Below are positions 58,404 through 64,000 of a stretch of DNA of 64,000 nucleotides, in pieces. The position numbers were made by a program, and so were the translations under genes. The DNA is from Vitellaria paradoxa (Eukaryota > Streptophyta > Magnoliopsida > Ericales > Sapotaceae). The stretch spans positions 43,258,485-43,322,484 of the forward strand of contig CM034237.1 in assembly GCA_019916065.1 (NCBI GenBank), given 5' to 3'. The notes beneath the pieces were generated by a model. That model was not told the DNA's origin and did not search any database. It was given only the letters and a program-made list of their open reading frames with translations. How positions within the stretch are numbered: the first letter of the stretch is position 1; every line of letters starts with the position of its first letter.

Positions 58404-58821
58404 ACCCACAATTTAAGCTTTATGATTGTACTTTCATAGTACAATCATTAACAAACTGAAAATTGTAATTTTTAAGGATACAGATAAATTTATCAAATAA
58501 ACCATAAGTATTTTTGTTTTGAAAACTTAAATTGAATTTTTAATAATAAAAAATATTTTTTTAAAATTTAGAATTAGAAATTTTTATTATAGTAAGGTAA
58601 TTCATTTGCATAAATGTTTGTTTAAAAAAAATAGATTGTAATTGCCTACCCACTTATCAAAATATCTAAAAAAAAAAAGAATTAGTAAGTTACCCTGATG
58701 CATACATTTTTTAAAAATTATTTTTATTATAAAATAAAAGTATTTATAAGATTAAAATTATGTAATGGAATGAGTTTTTGTATAAGAGTATTTATGATAT
58801 TATAAGTATACAAAACATATT

Positions 58822-59204
58822 TGATGAAGGGATCCGGTTCAAGCCCACCAAGGAATTCAAGTACAAGTTTACGAAAGAATACTTTTAATCCTACTTAACT
58901 TATGATTCCTATTTAATTTAAATTTCTTTTCAAATTTAGTTTAGGACACTCTTATTTGTTTCCTATTTAATTTACGATTATCTTATTAGTTTCCTTCTTA
59001 AATTAGGACTACTTTGTTAGCTTATATAAAGAAAGTAGGGGAGCAGTTTTTTTAGTTTTTATTACTCAATAAATCAAAATTTCTCTATGGTGAGCTTATT
59101 TTTTTTAGATTTCGTATTCTAAATTTTTTTTCTTCATGTTGAATCAAACAGCGTTTCGTCTATGTGAATGATGTTATGGCCCATTCGTCGCTTGTTCTGC
59201 ATCA
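58822..59204 (+). repeat. 5' LTR of the second gypsy element
   Basis: It is 383 bp, TGATGAAGG...TGCATCA, with 5-bp inverted ends (TGATG/CATCA). It contains TTATATAAAG at about 59,023 (TATA-like) and internal repeats of TCCTATTTAATTTA. Confidence 0.85.
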
Positions 59205-59206
59205 AG

Positions 59207-59219
59207 TGGTATCAGAGCC
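59207..59219 (+). other. Primer-binding site, initiator tRNA-Met
   Basis: TGGTATCAGAGCC stands two bases after the LTR end. It is the exact plant initiator tRNA-Met PBS. Confidence 0.92.
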
Positions 59220-59249
59220 TTGTCTTGAGATGGTTGAGCAAAAAGAAAA

Positions 59250-60720
59250 TCAAGGAGAATGGCATGTCCATATGGAGTAGTGCATCAAAACCCTAGCACG
59301 AAACATAGAAAACATGACTGAAGTATTAAAGGGGTTACAAATTAACACCCTAGTACCTCATGCACCAAAAGTAACCTCTTATCCACAATCGACAGCCCCT
59401 ATTATCCCTAGGCGTGCACAAAGAAGAGGAAATGAAGATGTCATACAGCCCTTACATGAACTTGATGAAGAGTATGAAGAGAATTATGCTCAAGAGTTAC
59501 AGCCAAGACGTAGGCGTGTAATCCTACTCTATGATTCTTACAAAATTAAAGCTGATCTTCCTAATTTCAGCGGAGTTATGGACATAAAACAATTTATTGA
59601 TTGGTTATATGAAATAGAATGATTTTTGACATCACGCAAGTAGAACCTGAACAAAAAGTAGATTTTGTGGCTTATAAATTGAAAGGCAGAATTGGTGTAT
59701 GGTGGCAGCGACAACAAGAATAACGTTGCATGAGAGGGCAACCTGTTGTTAGGAGATAGGAATAAATGAAAGCACTTCTAAGGGGGCGATTCTTGCCTCA
59801 TGATTACGAGCAAACCTTATTCCAGCAATTTTAGAATTACTTTCAACGTAATCACTCAGTTGCTCTTTATATTGAAGAATTTTTACGTTTGCAATCTCAA
59901 TGCAACTTAATCAAAAACTAAGGACCAACAAGTAGCTTGCTTTGTAAAAAGGCTAAATTATAACATTTAAGACTATTTGACCATGCAAAGCCTCTAGTCT
60001 GCTAATCAAGCATAAAATTTGGCTTTGAGTGCAGAACGCATGATGAAGAATAGGCAGTTTCCAAAGGGGAGCATGAGTAAGCGATTTAATATAGACAACA
60101 AGGAACTAGCTCCTAAAATTGATCGTTCCACCTTGGGAACAAAAGAAAGAGAAATTGAGTTAAAGAAGATCGAACTAAGGGGAAAAGAAAAGGCTAAGCC
60201 AAGTAAGGGAATTCAGTGTTTCAAGTTCAATAAGCTAAGCATCGATCTATTGACCATCTGAGATGAAAGTTTGCTAATTTCACTCAACAAGAAGAAAAAT
60301 AAAACCTTGAAGAAGCAGAGACCGAAAAAGAAAGTGATTGTGAGATAGCACAAGAAGAAATGGAGGAGGTAGTGTGTGTGGTGAAGAGGCTGCTATGCAC
60401 GTCCACACTACTAGACAAGTCACAACGTAAGCGAATCTTTGAGGGTAAGTAATCTGTTAATGCTAAAGTTTGTAAGCTTGTAATTGACAGTTGCAGCTAT
60501 GAGAATTTAGTGTCCAAGAGCCTGGTTGAGTATCTCAAGCTCAAAACGGAACAACACCCAGCCCCATACAATATTTTTTGGATAAAGAAGAGACCAAGCA
60601 TGAGGATTACAGAACAATGCGAGCTGCCCTTATCACTAGGAAAGAATTACAAAGCTAAAGTTCTCTGTGAAGTGGTAGAGATGGATGTATGCCACGTTCT
60701 TCTAGGGCATCCTTAGCAAT
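59250..60720 (+). pseudogene. gag and protease of the second gypsy element
   Basis: The 59,314 frame (MTEVLKGLQINTLVPHAP) reaches YKIKADLPNFSGVMDIKQFIDWLYEIE, the capsid start, then stops. A knuckle remnant is KGIQCFKFNK (60,210). The protease region (about 60,460-60,716) reads LVIDSCSYENLVSKSLVEYL and VCHVLLGHP. The active-site triplet is DSC instead of DSG. Confidence 0.8.
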
Positions 60721-60883
60721 TCGATATGAATGTAACACATAAGGGTCGGGATAATACATATACCTTTACAAGGAATCAAAAACAATTTGTGGTAGTTCCA
60801 ACCAAAATTGAGAGTAGCATTCCCAAAAAAAAGGAAAGGCTTTACTAACTGTCTTTTTAGACGAGGCTAAATTTGTTAGGGTT

Positions 60884-63676
60884 ATGAAAGAGTCTAAAAC
60901 AGCGGCAGTTTTAATGGTAAAGGGCCAAGTACAAAAAAAACAAGCTTTACCATTGGAGGTCCATAGGCTATTAGATGAATTTGAAGATATATTGGCTGAA
61001 CCTATGGAATTAACACTTTTGCGAGGAGTACAGCGTCGTATTAACCTTGTGCCATGTGCAAGCTTGCCAAATCTATCCTATTATGGAATAAGTCCCAAAA
61101 AGAATGATATTTTGAGGGATCAAGTAGAGGAGTTACCAAAGAAAAGGCACATTCAAGAGAGCATCAGCACTTGCGCAATTCCTGCCTTATTAACTCTAAG
61201 GAATGATAGAAGCTGAAGAATGTGTGTACATAGCCAAGTAATCAACAAGATCGTTGTAAGGTACAAATTCTCGATTCCTAGACTTGATGATAATCAGTTA
61301 TATGGTGCCAAATTCTTTTGAAAGATTGATTTAAAAAATGGATATCATTAAATCCGCATCCGCATTGAGGACAAGTGAAAGACAGCTTTCAAAACAAATG
61401 ACATGCTATATGAGTGGCTAGTCATGCCATTTGGATTGTCAAATGCTCTAAGTACATTCATGAGGCTTAGGAGTCCGGTGCTCAAACCATTTTTATCCAT
61501 CTTTGTAGTTATCTATTTTGATGATATTTTGATTTATAGTAATAATAAAAAAAAAACACCTATCTCATCTTAGACAAATTCTGTTAGTTTTGAAAGAGAA
61601 CAAGTTGTTTATAAACCTAAAAGGTGTGTTTTCTTAACAAATAGATTAGTGCTTTTAGACTTTGTTATTAGCAGTGAAGGAGTGCAGGTAGATGATGAAA
61701 AGGTGAAAGCAATCTAAGATTGGCCTGCACCTAAGATAATTAATGAAGTGATGAGTTTTCATGGGTTGGCTACCTTCTATAGGAGATTCATTAGCAATTT
61801 TAGCAGTATTGTGGCACCCCATTACCAATTGCATGAAAAAAGGCAAATTTTAATGGGGAGAGGTCGCAAAAATAAGTTTTGAGCTGATCAAAGAAAAGTT
61901 ATCTACTGCTCCCATTCTAGTTTTGCTAGATTTCACCAAACCTTTTGAGCTGGAATATGATGCTAATGGAGTTGGCATTGGGGTGTTCTTTCATAAAAGA
62001 GACGACCCATCGCTTTCTTTAGCAAGAAATTGAATGAAACAAAACAAAAATGATCTACATATCAATAAGAACACTATGCCGTGTTTCGTTGCTTGAAAAC
62101 ATAGGAGGCTTATTTAGTCCCTAATTATCTATTCAGGCCATCAAGCACCACAACACTTTAGGGGGCAGAAACATGTTGACCGTATGCTTGCAAGGTGGAC
62201 ATCCTATCTTGAATGATTTAATTATGTTATTATGCATAAATCTAGTGTAACTAATAGAATAGCGGATGCATTGAGCCGGCATGCTACATTGCTAATGATA
62301 ATTGTCCTGAGATTCTAGGTTTTGATCAACTCAAAGAGTTGTGTGAGTCAGATAAATATTTTGGGCAGATTTGGACTAAGTGTTAACTCAATCAACCTAT
62401 GGGTGAGTTCTTAGTCCAAAATGGGTATCTACTCAAAGGAAGCAGATTGTGTATCCCAAGGAGTTCTTTGCATAACAAGTTGATTAAATAGCTGCATTTT
62501 AGTAATTTGAATGGCCATGTGGGTAGGGATAAAACCATTATTGGTTTGAAGGAACGTTATTATTGGCCACAATTAAAGAGAAATGATGGAAAATTTGTGC
62601 AACGGTAACCCATATGTCGAATCAACAAGAGACAGCAGCAAAATATAGGTTTGTGTATACAACTCTCTATTCCTAATGCACCTTAGGATGATATTTCCAT
62701 AGATTTTGTGTTAGGTTTACCTAGGACACCAAGTGGGAATGATTCGGTGCTCGTTGTGGTGAAGCAATTCTCAAAAAATGTCACATTTTATTCTTTGCCA
62801 AAAGACAACCAATACTCACCACGTGGCCAAGATTTTCTTTAAGGAGGTTGTTCGTTTGCATAAGGTACCATTATCTATTATTTTGGATAGGGATAGCAAG
62901 TTCTTGACAGCATTTTGGTTGACTTTGTGAAAGAGGTTTGGAACTAAATTGAAGTTTAGTAGCACAGTTCATCCACAAATCGATGGCCAAACTGAAGTGG
63001 TGAATTGTTCTTTGGGAAATTTGACTCGTTGCATTTGTAATGAAAAGAAAGGTTAATAGGATTTTGCATTAGCTCAGGTTGAATTTGCTTACAATAGCTC
63101 CATTAGCCGCTCAATTGGGAAAAGTCCTTTTGCTATTGTTTACACCAAAGTTCCACGGCATATTGTAGATCTTGTCAGTCTCTCTCCTAACACAGGTTCA
63201 AGTGCCACTACTTTTGCTTTAGCTAAGAGTTATAAAAATCTATTCCAAGAGGTTCAACAATCTCTCGAAAAGTGTAATTTCATCTACAAATCCGCAATTT
63301 CATCTACAAATCGGCAACTAATAAGCATAGAAGTTATCAAGTATTTGATGTTGGAGACCAAGTCATGGTATACTTGCGCAAAGAGAGGCTGCCAATGGGT
63401 GTTCATGGCAAATTAAAGCAAAAGAAATATAGTCCTCACACTATCTTGAAGAAGATAAATGATAATGCCTGTGTAGTAAATTTGCCGCCTGATATGGGAA
63501 TCTCTAAGACTTTCAATGTGGCTGATCTTTCCAAATTTTATCTTGTGGGTGATTTGTATGTAGATATCTCGAGAGCGAGTTCCTTTTTAATAAGGGAGAC
63601 TAACGAAGAACCACGTCTAAGCCTACCAAGGAGTTCAAGTCCAAGTCTACCAAGGAGTACTTTTGATCTTACTTAA
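60884..63676 (+). pseudogene. RT, RNase H and integrase of the second gypsy element
   Basis: In order: PLEVHRLLDEFEDILAEP, IDLKNGYHQ-stop-[32 protein letters not shown] (the YxDD motif), RNase H remnants (FELEYDANGVGIGVF, NRIADALSRHATL), the integrase zinc region ([15 protein letters not shown] with [11 protein letters not shown]), [31 protein letters not shown] and the C-terminal MVYLRKERLPMGVHGKLKQK frame (63,365-63,676), which runs into the 3' LTR. Frame changes and stops occur throughout. Confidence 0.85.
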
Positions 63677-64000
63677 TTAAGGATTCCTATTCAATTTAGA
63701 TTCCTTTTCAAATTTAGTTAGGATTCCTATTCAATTTAAATTTCCTTTCAGATTTAGTTTAGGATACTCTTATTTGTTTCCTACTTAATTTAGGATTATC
63801 TTATTAGTTTCCTATTTAAATTATGACTACTTTGTTAGTTTATACAAGGAAGGTAGGTGAGCAGTTTTCTTTAATTTTTATTACTCAATAAATCAGAATT
63901 TCTTTATAGAGAGCTTTTTTTTTTTTTCAGATTTTGTATTCTAAATTTTTTTTCTTCATATTGAATCCAACATCTTTTCGTCTACGTGAATGATATCACA
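63586..64000 (+). repeat. 3' LTR of the second gypsy element (partial)
   Basis: It aligns with 58,830-59,165 (AAGCCTACCAAGGAGTTCAAG onward). It carries an extra duplicated ATTCCTATTCAATTTA block and is cut by the window end. The start is approximate because the terminal TG is not preserved clearly. Confidence 0.8.

Larger units (their letters stand above)
58822..64000 (+). mobile_element. Second Ty3/gypsy retrotransposon, plus strand, cut by window end
   Basis: The 5' LTR is 58,822-59,204, the PBS is at 59,207, and heavily mutated gag-pol follows. The 3' LTR runs from about 63,586 past the window edge. Integrase follows RNase H, as in gypsy elements. It is much more decayed than the element at 48.9-54.6 kb. 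Confidence 0.9.

Overview
The window is nuclear DNA of a eudicot plant. Its genes are TIR-NB-ARC-LRR (TNL) immune receptors, a class missing from grasses. The background is very AT-rich, intron-split and full of plant transposable elements: CACTA/En-Spm, Tourist-like MITEs, Ty3/gypsy LTR elements, L1-type LINE pieces and tRNA-derived SINEs. There is no bacterial or operon-like organisation. The species cannot be named from sequence alone.

Layout. Positions 1-3.1 kb hold the first exon (TIR) and 5' flank of TNL-A, whose body lies off the left edge. A decayed TIR fragment (TIR-D, 3140-3595) follows. Positions 5.5-20.6 kb are the 3' flank of TNL-B, inflated by about 11.3 kb of nested insertions: a Tourist-like MITE split by a 10.2-kb CACTA element, followed by a truncated second CACTA. 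TNL-B (20,670-26,178, minus strand) is a six-exon pseudogene. The unit then repeats: 26.2-31.2 kb is the uninterrupted copy of the same 3' flank, and TNL-C (31,246-36,750, minus strand) is the best-preserved receptor. A non-autonomous CACTA element (37,014-38,497) sits 264 bp upstream of its start codon. From about 40.7 kb the TNL repeat unit ends. Positions 44.1-47.8 kb hold four exactly in-phase exons of a NOG1/Obg-type GTPase on the minus strand, among LINE debris and minisatellites. Positions 48,906-54,612 are a complete but decayed gypsy element with a perfect 5-bp target duplication and a SINE inside its pol. A candidate solo LTR (56.7-58.4 kb) follows, then a second decayed gypsy element on the plus strand (58.8 kb to the window end).

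How it fits together. TNL-A, B and C are recent tandem duplicates, alignable through introns and flanks. This lets each insertion be dated relative to the duplications by finding the empty site in a sister copy. Splicing the TNL-C exons gives 3,655 nt, exactly one base more than a 1,217-codon frame plus stop, which supports the model and isolates a single-base lesion. B and C carry different lesions at the same two places: a poly-A tract (minus one in B, plus one in C) and the intron before the C-JID exon (acceptor lost in B, donor lost in C).

I see no previously undescribed enzymatic system. The unusual material is the reciprocal damage in the TNL pair, their non-canonical MHD motifs, a tandem-duplication breakpoint that replaced TNL-B's promoter, TE insertions with exact empty sites, and pol-III-like boxes inside a CACTA MITE family.
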